DNA of 64,000 bases from positions 19,464,422 through 19,528,421 of the forward strand of contig JAQNBH010000010.1 of NCBI GenBank assembly GCA_028752905.1, written 5' to 3'. The translations under genes and the position numbers were made by a program. Source of the stretch: Cladorhizidae sp. MBARI D1340-BT2 (taxonomy: Eukaryota > Porifera > Demospongiae > Poecilosclerida > Cladorhizidae). Below the pieces are notes generated by a model. That model was not told where the DNA came from, searched no databases, and saw only the letters and a list, made by a program, of their open reading frames with translations. Each line of letters opens with the position of its first letter. The first letter of the stretch is position 1. Below are positions 34,455 to 46,233 of this stretch, one piece after another.

Positions 34455-34620
34455 CACAACCAACACCACCCTCCACCAACACCACCACTATCAACACCAC
34501 CATCCACAGCACCAATAGCATCATCGTCACTACCACTATAACCTTCTTCATCATATCCATCAAAATCTTCATCACTGTCTTCAGCATCTAATAATCTTAT
34601 AACATCATCTCTATTAGCTA
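34455..34620 (-). pseudogene. Fragment resembling the N-terminus of a piggyBac transposase
   Basis: A minus-strand frame reads DDVIRLLDAEDSDEDFDGYD then EEGYSGSDDDAIGAVDGG, the Asp/Glu-rich start seen in many piggyBac transposases, then stops at about 34,455. An in-frame TGA lies about nine codons upstream. No DDD catalytic domain follows in the element. The acidic character is direct observation; the family is inferred with help from the TTAA ends. Confidence 0.55.
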
Positions 34621-34651
34621 TATCTGTCCATCATTTGTAACTTACTTCAGG

Positions 34652-34970
34652 GTACTTGCCTACTTCAAAGAATATCTAAAAACAAAACACAACAGCCAAC
34701 TAGCTGTCTGTATCCTATGTCAAAAGAAGAATAACAGATCTCTCAGATCAACTACAGCTGTAAGAATAAGCAGCTGCGCAATATACCAATAAATGCTAAT
34801 CTAAATCAATTACAACGCTCTTCAATGTACTTGCCTACTTAAAAAAATGTTTTTAAAAAACATACAACAGCCAACTAGCTATCGGTATACTTTCTCAAAA
34901 GAACAAGAACAGATCTCTCAGATAAAATACAAAGTGCAGCTGTAAGAATAAGCAGCTACGCAACAAACGC
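34652..34970 (+). repeat. Two-copy tandem repeat, 175-bp period
   Basis: Copies at 34,652 and 34,827 share gtacttgcctactt, acaacagccaactagct, acagatctctcaga and cagctgtaagaataagcagc. It lies inside the piggyBac-like element. Confidence 0.85.
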
Positions 34971-35279
34971 TAATAAAAATTTACATATTTAGGAGCGTGT
35001 ATATACGCCACCGGCGTGTGAGAGTAGATTTCAATTGGCGTGTATAGATGCCACCGGCGTTCTAAGAGTTAATATATATATTTCCATTAATATATATAAT
35101 TATATATATTATATATATATATATTATTGACATAATTATTATCATAGTCCATTTACACCTAATTAACTCATGTGTGTTATGTAAACAAAATACGACATAC
35201 ATTTTACATTAGAAGTGACAGAAAAAATAACATTCCAAAAACAAATAAATAAATAAACTAACAACCATTATTATAGCCA

Positions 35280-36640
35280 CAGCATTACCCCACTGAATTT
35301 GATGGCCACCAGTTGCAGAAGAAGGGACTGTGACCTGGTATGGCAACTGGTCCGCCCATTTGTAAAGGTCAGTGATAAAGACTGCAGCTACAGGGCTGAA
35401 AATTGCTGATCTTTCAATGACCAGAGGCTAGATAGACAGTTTAACTCTTGATACTTAGTCCTTTTGTGGTACTTAGCTTCGGTGACCATACTGCCAACCT
35501 GAACACCAGCCAAAGCCAGGGTGTCGAGATGGGATCTTAGAGTCCAAAGTTATCTTCACCACTGCATTCAGAAAGGTATGCCTTGGTTAGCAACCTCGGC
35601 TTCAATGGCAACTCAAGCCATGTGTGCCTTTAACATCAACCTGTTGACCACAATGGCAACATGAATGGGGTTTAAATAAGGTTGCACCTATCCTCAATCC
35701 CACTGCAATCCTAAATACGTTGTCCTCCATCCTTAAACCTAGAGAAGCCACTGGGATTGAGCCAAGTACCACCTTGCACAGCTAGCAAATTTTCACAAGA
35801 AGCTTCAGAATGAGCATTACTTAGCAGTTGATCAAATGTAACCTTGATCAAATGTAACCTTGGTATCCCAAACTCTCTGCTGAAAAGACTCACTTCCTAC
35901 AGGTGGTGAAGCATCATAACTTTGATTCCACATATCGTAGGCATAATCCTGAAATACACTGCACACCAGACAACCTTTCCAGAAGGACCCGCTGGATAAG
36001 ATCATAGCAGGCAACAGCTAATGCAAGCAAAGTAGAAGGTGCCAACTTTACTGCACTTCTGATCCCAAGACCACCAGAATGCACTGGAAGTGATGCGTGT
36101 GTCCATGCACCGTCGCTAAGGTTAACATTCACTATCTCAGTCACTATTTCTCCTTGCAGCCTGTCAAATGAATATAGTAGTGTAGAAGAGAAGGAAGGAG
36201 ACAAATGTAATATATAATATCGTATATATAAGTTTGGGAATGAAAAAGGCATGTCAGAGGAGATGCAATACACCACCATGGAGGTAAATCTCTCTCCCAA
36301 CATGCAGTCAATCTATCTTCTTTCCAAGAATTGAATCAATGCCTACCGCTCCACCAACTGGTATGACTCTGGATTCATTACCAAAATACCTGGAATATCC
36401 ACTAGTAAGGGACGCAGAATGGCATGATCTTGGCATACCACTTCAAACTTGCTGTCAAACAAAGTCCTCCTGAGCTAGAAGCTCCAACTGAAAGACATGC
36501 ACTAAGTCCTCCTAATTACGTGATGTTAACTAGATAAGAGATGGAAAGTTCTGACTATAAGTCCTCTACTATTGATTGAATAGTGAGGCAAAACAATGCT
36601 GGGCCCAAGGGATCATCTTGTTACACCCCCTCATTGGACT
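35280..36640 (-). pseudogene. 3' part of a non-LTR retrotransposon ORF2 (LINE remnant)
   Basis: Near 36,600-36,630 the minus strand keeps DDPLGPALFCLTIQ of a reverse transcriptase, followed by a region whose Y-x-DD is lost (SISYL then VNIT). At 36,135-36,020 it reads LSDGAWTHASLPVHSGGLGI then RSAVKLAPSTLLALA, a hallmark of many invertebrate LINE ORF2 C-termini. Then come ASLGLRMEDNVFRIAVGL, and a cysteine/histidine motif in PHSCCHCGQQVDVKGTHGLS followed by C. Several stops and frame changes occur. The clade was not assigned, and neither poly-A tail nor target duplication was identified. Confidence 0.75.
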
Positions 36641-36990
36641 CCATAGGCAACATCTAAAGCTGTAATTAAGAAATACAACATCTAAAGCTACAGCTAAGGC
36701 TGTAAAGTCATAGGAAGGCAAAATCTAAACTACAGCTAAGGCTGCAGTTAAGGAAGGCAAATCCAAACCTGCAGCTAAGCTATGGCTATAGTTAAGGAAG
36801 GCAACATCGCTATGGCCACAGCTAAGGCTAAACCCGTGGTTAAAACTAAGATATACAACTAAAGCTATAGCTATGACAAAGGCATAGCTACCTAAGGCTA
36901 CAGCTAAGGCAACAGCAATAGCTGAGGATATGGAAACAAATAGTAGGCTAGCTAGCTAAGGCCTTTGGATATAAAAGATAAGCTGAAGAT
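36640..36990 (+). repeat. Degenerate tandem repeats with acagctaaggc core
   Basis: Many imperfect copies of acagctaaggc and aaggaaggcaaatc-like words over 350 bases. No coding frame. Confidence 0.65.
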
Positions 36991-37172
36991 AAGCTACAAC
37001 ACGCAAAAACTCATAACGTACCTTAGAACAAATTTATGGTTGTAGTGGACTCGCTGGCTGCCTCTAGTTTGTTAAGACTGGTGATAACTTCCTTTGGTGT
37101 GTCGCAAAGATATTGCCATAGCAGCTTTCACGCATTTACGCGGAATGAAAGGTCGGTGGGCAGGGCTATCCG

Positions 37173-37625
37173 CACCCTGTGACAGCTGCGTTTAAAAAAA
37201 TTAACTTGTGATTACCAATTTATAGCTCCATAGATGCTCTAAACTTCATAGTATGGATTTGATATACAGCTCAAAAGATAGCTATCTCTTCTGCTCTCTT
37301 TTGATACTAAAATATATTTGATAGGTATAACTATAGCCAAGTTACTGGAGCTAAAGTAGAGCGAACCTCAAAACTTGAATGTCTGATTTTGCCGCATAAA
37401 TATCTCCAGATTGCCAAGTGCTAGAGAGTTGAAATCAGCACAAGTGGCTAGAGGAAGCCATTCTCTATGCAATTAATATTTTGATTACGGCGTTGAAATG
37501 TAAGTACGTGGTCAAGTGCGCGGGTGTAAAATGAATATGTCAAATCCATACCATGGACTTTACAGGATATATTATGGAGCTATAAAGTGGTAATCACACC
37601 TTTAAAAAAATTATGTCACCCCTTA
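37173..37625. mobile_element. Fold-back or MITE-like element with about 90-bp inverted arms
   Basis: The left arm (about 37,173-37,265) and right arm (about 37,540-37,625) match when one is inverted. Shared words are tgtgattacca, tttatagctccata, ttttttaaa and atggtatggatttga (one mismatch on the left). Arms are diverged; about 270 bases lie between. No transposase. Confidence 0.75.
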
Positions 37626-37629
37626 ATAT

Positions 37630-40285
37630 ATCGGAATCCACTACCAGTAGAAACATTTACAATAATCTAGAAACGCATTACCTATAAAAAAAAGATACAA
37701 TCATTAAAATAGCTAATGCATGTTTTTCATTCAGTAGTCATTGTTATATTCTTTGTAGCTATGTACTTAGTGATGGCCCATCACAAGGCACACCAGAACA
37801 ATTAAATTATTATTAGAACATCATGTGATGCAAATATGAAGGGGTTCAATATGACGGTTGAGAAATGGCAGTTTATGAAAGGGATAAACTCTATATAATA
37901 GTTAGATGCAGAGTCCATTAGATTTATGGTATTTCCTGAAGAAGATGTAAGAGTGTAGTGACACGAGTGTAGCGAGTATGCTTGGTCGAGGTATGTAGAA
38001 CCTAACAACATTGCTACGCGACAAACAACTGTCAACAAACCATGAGGATGCTAGAAGAAGCCAGTACTCAATGAACTCCTCTACTTTTTTTCAAATTCCC
38101 CAGACATTTAGGATGAGGTACATGCACTAGAAACATCCAGTGACACAAGCCACAGAACTTGCTAGACTACAACAGGAAATTTTTAAAGGTTCCTCCCCAA
38201 CCAGTTCCTCCCACTCGCTTTGCACTAGCTAATAATGGCCACCAAATACTGCTCCACATCAAATAGTGTAGCTTTCTAGAGTGGCGAAGAAGTAACTAAA
38301 AGGAGAACTGAAAGGATATTCAAGATTCTTGGTATTGTGTATTGTTAGAATTTGGGACTAGATTTCTGAATTTCAGAGCTATAGCAGCAATGTGATAAAA
38401 GCATTTGCTGGAACTAGCATTTTCAGAATTGCAATAAAAAAAAATTAAAACAAAGAGCACTCTTTACCTTCGTTAAGGTAGGGACTCTATTATGTCCAAG
38501 ATGGTGTACTCAACATGTAGAGTCCATCCACACCCACCATATTGGTCAGTTACAAGTTCCATATTTCCCTCCACAGAGGAACTTACAGTGAAATAAGGAG
38601 CCTGTAGACAAATGAAATTGTCCCATTCAGGCAAGCTAGGTTCTATTGACTGGATGCACTTCCACAGATCATAGTGGAGTCAGTGAAGTATTACTCTTCT
38701 GTTGCTGAGGTTCGGTTAAGTACGTAGCTACTCTTGCTCCAATCCCAAAAGAAAGGTTTTTATGAAGAATGTAGGAGAACCTCATGGGCTAGATCAAAGT
38801 AGTTTTCATAACACAGCATTACTTATACCTTTCAAGTTTGTCACCCTCGAGTCCAATCCATCTAGCTATGTAGCTCCTGTGATCAGTTACCATATGACGG
38901 AAAAACTGCTAGGTTTCCAAAGAGGACATCATGCACACTCTTGGAGATGGGACAATAACTCTTCTGCTTCCACTAATATGGATAATGTCTATGACGGTTT
39001 TTATGTTATCATCAGTCAGTATCCTACTCATTAGGTTACCTGCGATACAGAGGGAAAATAAGACACAAAAAACATTGTGATCTAAAAAGTGATGCATCTA
39101 TATAATATATATGTATAAGTGCTAGTTCTTGCGGAAAGTTCTTTATTTGCTTCTGTTAGAGGAAATGTAGTCCTAGTACAACTCTATCTTGCTTCATTCT
39201 AGCTATCATTTTCTTCTCAACCAGGCAAGCCTACTTCCTACTTCCCAATAAAATCAATGTGCTTTCAACTAAAAAGATGCACTAGCCTAGTGACACTACC
39301 AGCAAGACCTGTGGAATTATTATTATCAGCTTCTCAATCAAATTATCCCGGATCTGTACTTGGGTACTTATTCTCAATGTTGTAGATGTTAGAAAGTAAG
39401 ATTGAGCAACATGACTTTAGTGATTACATTAGTAGTGCTAAATATAAAGTGGAAAACTAGAAGGACAAATAAAATCATATTTTAAACATTATTACCCACC
39501 ATTATGGTAGAATAATTCTTCTGCTAATTCAGTGTTCAATGTAGATGAAGGACCATGTAATTTTTTTACTTTTAAATGTATATTTTTTGCCTTGTTTTAT
39601 AGTCAATAAACCAACCCTAACAACTTACTCAGTATAACAACAGAACTATATGTTATTATATACACTTATTTCTTATTACTGAAGTAGATAAGTGCTTATA
39701 TCTGGGTCATAAAATAAACATAGACACAGGTGGTTTTGATAAAGGTCTGTGATATTAACTGTTCTATCATGAGTAAACTTCCCGAGGAATCCAACAGTTA
39801 TCTTTTAGATACCAAAATGTACCATTGTCATGACTCACCTCAGTCCTGTGTTGATAACTATTGTCATAGCAATAAGCTTCTCAGAAAGCCATCTGAAACA
39901 CATGCATTATAGGTATAAACTGACTTGGTGGTCATGAAGCTTTTGTGATAATTATTGTCACAATATTAAATTTCTAAGGAAACCAAATGATCATTTCATG
40001 ATAGAAAATTGATTATTACATGCTGTCAGAAACTCTCTCCCTGTAACCTCACTAGCAGTTTCTGATGACGCCAAACCCTTGCCTGAGAACCTAGATGCAC
40101 CACACCTCTTGCCCTCAAGACCTTGGTAAGACCAATACACTAACCTCACTCCCTCACTAGAGCTTGTTAGGAATTAAAGAACAATAAAACAATGGCTCAA
40201 ATGCACATTAAAAACATATATCAATAAGCACAATAGCACTAGTAATCTATCTCTTTCGATGATAGACTTACTCAGTCTTAATTGT
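37630..40285. other. Gene-poor stretch
   Basis: Only short, isolated frames without recognisable domains. Nothing could be supported. Confidence 0.4.
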
Positions 40286-40290
40286 CTTTC

Positions 40291-40617
40291 TTAATCGTTC
40301 GCTTTCTTTCTTTCTTTGTTCTTTTCTTCTCTTTGCTGTTCTTCCCTTGTATAGATTCTGTCACAGTTCACGTAGTGGTTTTGTGGGTAGTCTGTCTTCC
40401 CTGGTCTCTGTGGTTTTACACCTTCTGATGTAGGTGAGTAATCAGGTGAGAGATTCCCACAGGTTGTTCCTCCTTTCCCAGAGGTGTCAGAGGCAGTCAC
40501 AACGTGATTCCCACAGGTTGTTCCTCCTTTTCCAGAGGTGTCAGCAGTTGCCAGGATGCTCCCTGACACATGCCCACCAGTATATCCCACGAGATGATAA
40601 TCGTTTATCAGATTCAC
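40291..40617 (-). CDS. Open frame of unknown function with an 18-aa tandem repeat
   Basis: The 108-codon minus-strand frame contains two copies of DTSGKGGTTCGN separated by 18 residues, encoded by a 54-bp direct repeat (40,452 and 40,506, starting gattcccacaggttgttcct). The C-terminal 20 residues are very basic and acidic (REEQQREEKNKERKKAND). No known domain was recognised. It could be a small exon, a retroelement fragment or a chance frame over a duplicated segment. Coding status is doubtful. Confidence 0.25.
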   Translation of the reverse strand: MNLINDYHLVGYTGGHVSGSILATADTSGKGGTTCGNHVVTASDTSGKGGTTCGNLSPDYSPTSEGVKPQRPGKTDYPQNHYVNCDRIYTREEQQREEKNKERKKAND

Positions 40618-40619
40618 GG

Positions 40620-41940
40620 ATGTTTAGCTGAGTGCAGAAATGAATTAGTGCCTAATCAACAACCGGGTTAGATTTTGCAATGTACTGGAAAGTTGTCTTT
40701 TTATGATAAATGGACATATTTAATGACATTAGGTATGGGGAACAATATATACACAGAGACATGATGTTAAAAATTAGAAATGGGTTATTTGTAGCCAATG
40801 GGACAGTTTGAAGTCTACTAATAGCAAAACTATTATGAGGGTAAATACACTAAGCAAGTTAGGTGTGGGAAGAAAAGAAGATAGATATAAGATCTTGATG
40901 ATAAAAACCTAGTTAGTTAGGTTCCACACTTACCACCTTCACAAAACCATGCTATAAGGGTCAAAATTGGCTGTACATACTGTTTATGGTACTAAAACTT
41001 GCTAAAAGTTTAGCTGAGCTATAAACTTTCTTGTGGGTCCATTAATTTAAATACAGGGAATGCTATATACTGGACTCCATAATGTTCACTGCTTTTAAGT
41101 GAAAATGTTTTTCCCCTCACGTTCATCACATTAAAACAGTCATTTGACTGTAGCACATGCCATGTACTCAAGCAATGTTGCTTGTGTTGAAAAGATCTAT
41201 ATATACAATGCTGATTTGTTAATACAGGCCATTCTATTGCACTAACAAATTTTTGTAAATTTTTATATTAACACGAAGCTAGTATTATTCACATAATAAT
41301 AACAATAGAAGTTTCATAAAACTTTAAGGATTCTCTTTAAATAAGCTTTTGGTTTTTATGGCAAACACATTAACCAAAATACTTCGGTCTTCATCAGGTA
41401 AAAAAAAGCAATGCAAAGCATCCACACTTGCTAGCAGCACAATACACACAACATGTTGTTTTGATTTTATGATCATACTTGATGAAGAAGGAAGTATAAA
41501 AACAAAAACCAATTCAAAAAGCATCTTAAATGTATTTGATGTCAGCTGAAAGTAATCGCAGATATTTAATGATTACAGATATGTATATGCCAATGCTCGT
41601 TGACACATCAACCTTTCTCCCTTCTCCACTTGCTATTGTTCTCCTCCATCTTGCATGGTCTTTTCCATTTACATTGTCCTCTTCATCTTCCTCCATCTAG
41701 TCTTCTTACACTTTCCTCCTTCTCCTCTATGGCCTTTTGACTACATCCTCTTACGAACATTTGTGTTATAGACATGATAGTAACCGATGGTCCCTTCAAC
41801 AGTATGGCTTTTCTATCATGTTGCATTGCTACATCATTTGTGTTTGGTGGCAAAGTCTCGGTTGGTAAACTGCCCCCCCGTGGAAGTATATTTCTAAAAT
41901 AGTATGCAATGGGTCACTTTTCCTGACTTAGGATAGCCCC
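40620..41940. other. Gene-poor stretch
   Basis: No supported gene or RNA. A pair of oppositely oriented short frames over 41,324-41,549 overlap each other and show no domain. Confidence 0.4.
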
Positions 41941-41945
41941 TGTTC

Positions 41946-43060
41946 CTATCTTAGAGGGATTTTTCTGAAGGTTTGAGTAGCAGTCAAGGATGGCTTCATG
42001 AGGATGGAGGAGGTTAAGTTATATTTGAGGGAATCAAAGCCTTTCAGATGAGTGTATGTCCGTTGGAAGCAGTCTAGATGGCCCTCTTTTATGAGGTTTG
42101 TGAGGGGTGTGGATGTGGAGGAGAAGAGTGTATAATGTTTGATAATAACCAGCCAGCCCGAGGAAAGCTCTGATGCTTTTTCTCCCCTTTTGGACAGGGA
42201 AATCTTCTCCCACGACGTACCTGAGATAGGTGAAAGTCTTCTTGCCATTTAGCATTTATGTTTCTTGATTTTTAATCCTACATCTCAGCAAGTGTAAAGG
42301 ATAAGGTTTAGTTGGGTGAAGTAGTTCTCCCTGTCACTATGTATGTGACATCATCAATGTAGACAGCTAAGAAGGAAGAATACCCTGCCCGAATTGTATT
42401 CATAAGGTGTTGAGGGTGCCTACCCAGCAATAAGGATAAATTTAGACTGGAAATTGCCTACATATGTGACAAAGGCCATCTTTTGTCAATATGCTTTTGC
42501 TACTAACATCTCTCAAAGTCTATGATGAGACCAAGGGTCTGATGAATTTTTCCCACCAATAAAAGCTGGTCATTTGGGTTGTCAACCCAAGGCATGGATA
42601 AGGTATCTGGGCTGGTGAAGGAATTCATTGTTTAAGAGTTGATATAGAATTGGCGAGATCCATCTTTTGGTGGACAAGAAGTAGGGTAGGGCCCTCAGGC
42701 TGTTGGAAGGTTCTATAAAGTTAGATTGGAGGCAGGCTTTAATCATCACCATAGGCATTCTATTGAACCGCTTGATTAGGACATCAATCTGTGTGTGATG
42801 CAGGGAGGTCTTGATAACCTTAGTGCCTATCCAAGTGTGAACTCCATGGTCAGTTTGTTGTTGAAATTTGACCTACAGTCTGTTAGGAGCTCGGATAGTA
42901 CACAAAGTCTAATAAAGAGCTGGATAAGGTATCTGCCACTGTGTTGATGTGGGTTATCTTGAAAGGGATCACCTCAGGAAACCAGCTGGAGTATTCACAG
43001 ATTGTCAGATATAGCAGGCAATCTGGGTGTAGTTCCCACAGTTTCCATGGTAATGCAGTG
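41946..43060 (-). pseudogene. Second, independent gypsy-type remnant with integrase before RT
   Basis: Reading the minus strand from 43,050 downward gives integrase core pieces: LLYLTICEYSSWFPEVIPF (about 43,010-42,950), ELLTDCRSNFNNKLTMEF (about 42,900-42,850) and TKVIKTSLHHTQIDVLIKRF (about 42,830-42,770). These hold the regions of the two aspartates and the position of the glutamate. Then an RT follows: NFIEPSNSLRALPYFLST (about 42,720-42,670), KMAFVTYVGNFQ (about 42,490-42,455), AVYIDDVTYIVTG (about 42,370-42,330) and GKKTFTYLRYVVGEDFP with RAFLGLAGYYQ (42,245-42,140). The integrase C-terminus is missing. Many frame changes occur. It is unrelated in position to blocks A and B. Confidence 0.75.
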
Positions 43061-43292
43061 GAATGGGCACTCTATCATGGGTATGGTATGAAGTGGTAGA
43101 ACTTGCCTTGAATGGTGGGTGGTTTCATGGCACTGACTTCAATATCAGCAAACCTCTTACATGTCTGATTCTAACCTTGGCCAAGTTCTTCTAGGAGAAG
43201 CTTCAGTGGTCCTTGTTCCAGTGGTAGGCATGGCATTGGATGGAGAGGCAAAGGTACTGGAGTTCTTTATTTTATTGGGCTTTGTCAACTTA

Positions 43293-43330
43293 GTAGCTTC
43301 TCGGCCTTAAAATGTAAGATATCCACTTGA
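43293..43330 (+). ncRNA. Possible U2 snRNA-derived fragment
   Basis: The word gcttctcggcctt followed six bases later by taagat matches the very conserved 5' end of U2 snRNA (GCTTCTCGGCCTT, then TAAGAT after five bases). The branch-site pairing region and the rest of U2 are not recognisable, so this would be a short decayed copy. The match could be by chance. Confidence 0.25.
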
Positions 43331-43634
43331 ATAAGCCTTCTGATCTAAGCTAATTTTTTTTAAATTTTTGAGCAACAACAGTGATGCAACAATTATTCAG
43401 ACTGACAAAGATTTAAGCATGGTTCACAGTATTATTTTACAGGATGGTAATTTCCATCTAAAAGTTAGGGGGCCAAAAGCAGAGGTAATGCTGGTTGTCC
43501 TATACTGCGGTTTGGGATACTCCCCTAGTAATTTTTGTAAAATAAGGTCGTAATTCTACTGACGATTAAATTGTATGTGTGTTTGTTTGTGCATGTGCAT
43601 GTGTGTGTGATATAAACAAACCGACTTTCATAAT

Positions 43635-43700
43635 AGTTAACCTGAAATTTATGATCATGATGCTTTGATTAGATGCTCTAGCCTTCATCACGAACAAACA
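43635..43700. repeat. Partial copy of the dispersed short repeat
   Basis: Contains cctgaaatttatgatcatga and tgattagatgctctagcctt followed by catca. A related piece is near 45,035-45,090. Confidence 0.5.
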
Positions 43701-44589
43701 TGTTACACTTAAGAGAAGAGAGGAGAGGCACATGCAGGAGGGAGGGCTAGGACCCATGTAGAAACTTAGGTTGTAGTTCGATTATAACTTGGAGGAATTT
43801 TGATAAGGCTGACACAATGTATAGGACATGTTTTTGCATATAGCTAGCTAGCTACAATTTTTTATTACAAACCCACCATGCTTTGCCTGATTTATTTGTT
43901 GAACTATCAAGTCCACCAAACCCTATATAAAAAATAAATTAGAAACACATCATTTCAAATCAACAATCACAACTATCATGCCTTAGCTCTATCTAGCTGG
44001 CTAGCTACTAAGTAATAAAAATATTCCTGTTCAACATAATATAGTTGCCTATTTGTTACCTTAGTGCTTGGCATAATCCACAATAGTGAAGCTTCCTTTT
44101 GCTCAGGTAAATCTTGTATACTTCATCTGTCCATGTTTCTATAAGGATTAATAGCTGACAGAAATTAATGGTGTAAAGTTTCATTCTGACTCAGTCACTT
44201 GATTCATCACACACTCTAGCTAAAACTGGAATGATTGTCTTGATCAACACTGAAAATCTCATAGCTGGTATTCCTCCAACCTTGCACCAGTTTGGAAACT
44301 GTAAGAAATATACTACTTTTCACAACTTCTCCATATTACAGATAATTTCACAATTAATTACAGTTCAGTTTATAGTGTTATGCCTGCAGCTATGCTTGGG
44401 GTAGTAAAATACTTGAAGTAATTAAAGTAATCTGATCCTAAAATACTGGAATCTGCTGTTTTTTTAATTGCATTTTCATTCGGCATTGTATTCAATATAA
44501 GTAGATGAATGTCTATCACTCCACATGTTTGGTTTTAACTGTACCTCTTATAAATCACTATTAGTAGAGTGATTGCCACTAAACTGTAT

Positions 44590-44815
44590 AGGACTGTAGT
44601 GCTCCATGCCTATTCAATACATCTATTAGTGGAGTGAATACTTATCAATACACAATTAATACATGAGGTAAAGTGAATTCTCCACCACTCAACACATCTG
44701 ATGTGCCCCATCCCTTTACAATTCTTATTAATACACTTTTAATACAAGAGATAAAGTGAATGTTCCACCACTCAACGCGTCTGGTGTACTTATGCCTTTA
44801 CAATACATATCACTA
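44590..44815 (+). repeat. Tandem repeat, roughly 85-bp unit, first array
   Basis: About three copies with ctccatgcc, caatacatctattag, gtaaagtgaattctccacca and ctcaac. The same unit forms the array at 46,792-47,066. Confidence 0.7.
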
Positions 44816-45414
44816 TAACCATGTAACTACATCCTTGGTATCTTTCACCATGTATGACACTAGACTGATGACATCAATACTGGACATATATGATTCTACC
44901 AGGTTAGAGCAGAGATTGGATTGGTGCAGATGGCAGCTTTTAAAGCTACATAGCCAATAGTTCACAACTAATAGGTGTAATATGTACGTAATTAACTAGC
45001 ACCTCACTGTAAGAATAACCTTCCCAAACATCAATTTGAAATTTTATTTTCTAGATCATTTGGATAGATGCTCTACACTTGACAATAGGTATAACATAAT
45101 GAGGTGGAGATGAATAAACATCATAACGTATTTCTACAGTTACTGAAATAGTTACTGAAATAGCAGAAACTTTCAATTGTCCTGACCCAGTTATCACTCA
45201 TTTTTCAGACCCATTCTATGCAAAAGAATTTCCAAGATCTCTATTGGAATCAGAGTTGTTGGAAGTCTCAATACTGCTAACGTAACTTCTTCTTATGCAT
45301 CACTTATGTCAACCACAAGTGAGCACAAATTTATAAGTCTTATTTGACAGAATTGTGGGTGACTGCAAATGATGAAACTAATAAAACTGCTCTTTTTCCA
45401 TCACATTTAGTAGT

Positions 45415-46010
45415 TCTGAACAGAAGTAGTGCTCATGCCATTCATTTGGAATTCCATGATGATCGTGCAAGTTGGATGGTCAAAATACTGAGTTTTGTGG
45501 ACTAATTAGGAGAGAGCAACGCCGGATAGCGTTCCACTAGGAATTAAATATTGTTGTATGACATTAGATGATGTGGTAAAGTGCAAACTACCTAAACACC
45601 CAACCCAACCTGATAATATATTAGCTATGATATGTCCAGTACCCAAATGAAACATTAAGGAATGTAGCTTAATCTCACAAATACATGAGTTAATTGAACA
45701 AGAGGAAAACTATTAAAGCAATGTACGTTGGGTCTACTTGTGCCACTGTGTATGAACTTCCCTCACTTTTCACATGTACAAAGGAAATTGTCATCACAGT
45801 CACTTATATATTGACATCAACCATAAACTACAGGAGAGAGTGTGAATGTTAAAGTCTTCATTAGCAACAGCATTTGCATTTGCCGTATTTCAGGCTATTT
45901 TTTAAACACAAATATAATTGCACAGTCAGAGATGTAGAGACAGAAATAATGCTGGGCTGAACAAATCTTGACACAACAAAGAATGGTGTGTTCTATTCAT
46001 GTGAGACAGG
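45415..46010 (-). repeat. Inverted third copy of part of the duplicated block
   Basis: The reverse complement matches block A about 5,790-6,390 and block B about 56,070-56,690. Shared words include gtgctcatgccattcat, gagagagcaacgccggatag, cctgataatatattagc and ccaaatgaaacattaag. It abuts the direct block B start at about 46,030. Confidence 0.85.
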
Positions 46011-46029
46011 CTGCAGGAATTTTAGAATC

Positions 46030-46233
46030 AATACATATATATGCAGCCACTGAGGTTCTCCACAGCAACATAGCAACACCAAGGTTACTAAAATAATGCT
46101 CAATTGCTACATTTTTGGCCTATTGACAACAGTGTTATGGAGTGGATACAGATGCCCCAAGTTATCTAATAAATATGTGTTCATATACCTAGTCACTGAA
46201 ATCACCTACAATCAAACACAAGGCATTCAAAAT
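46030..46233 (+). repeat. Block B of the segmental duplication, first part
   Basis: Matches A 3,405-3,609. Homology then breaks and resumes at 54,033, leaving a 7.8-kb insertion that includes the young retrotransposon. Confidence 0.85.

Larger units (their letters stand above)
32971..35068 (-). mobile_element. Non-autonomous piggyBac-like element (2.1 kb)
   Basis: TTAA flanks both ends (32,967-32,970 and 35,069-35,072), the target signature of piggyBac. The ends are CCCTTAGACCGC and, inverted, CTCTTAGAACGCCGG. Subterminal acgcc(g)gtggc motifs occur at both sides (left near 33,012; right near 35,006 and 35,050). Between them are a minus-strand piece resembling the acidic N-terminus of piggyBac transposases and two kinds of tandem repeat, with no catalytic domain. 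It must depend on a transposase from elsewhere. Confidence 0.7.

Noticed and set aside
34300..34587. Val/Met-rich minus-strand frame that looks like a membrane protein
   Set aside because: It is a shifted frame over the acidic piggyBac-like segment and a GTT/GGT simple repeat.
40030..40070. tcagaaact and agtttctga inverted pair as a possible LTR end
   Set aside because: No second copy or internal retroelement sequence was found nearby.
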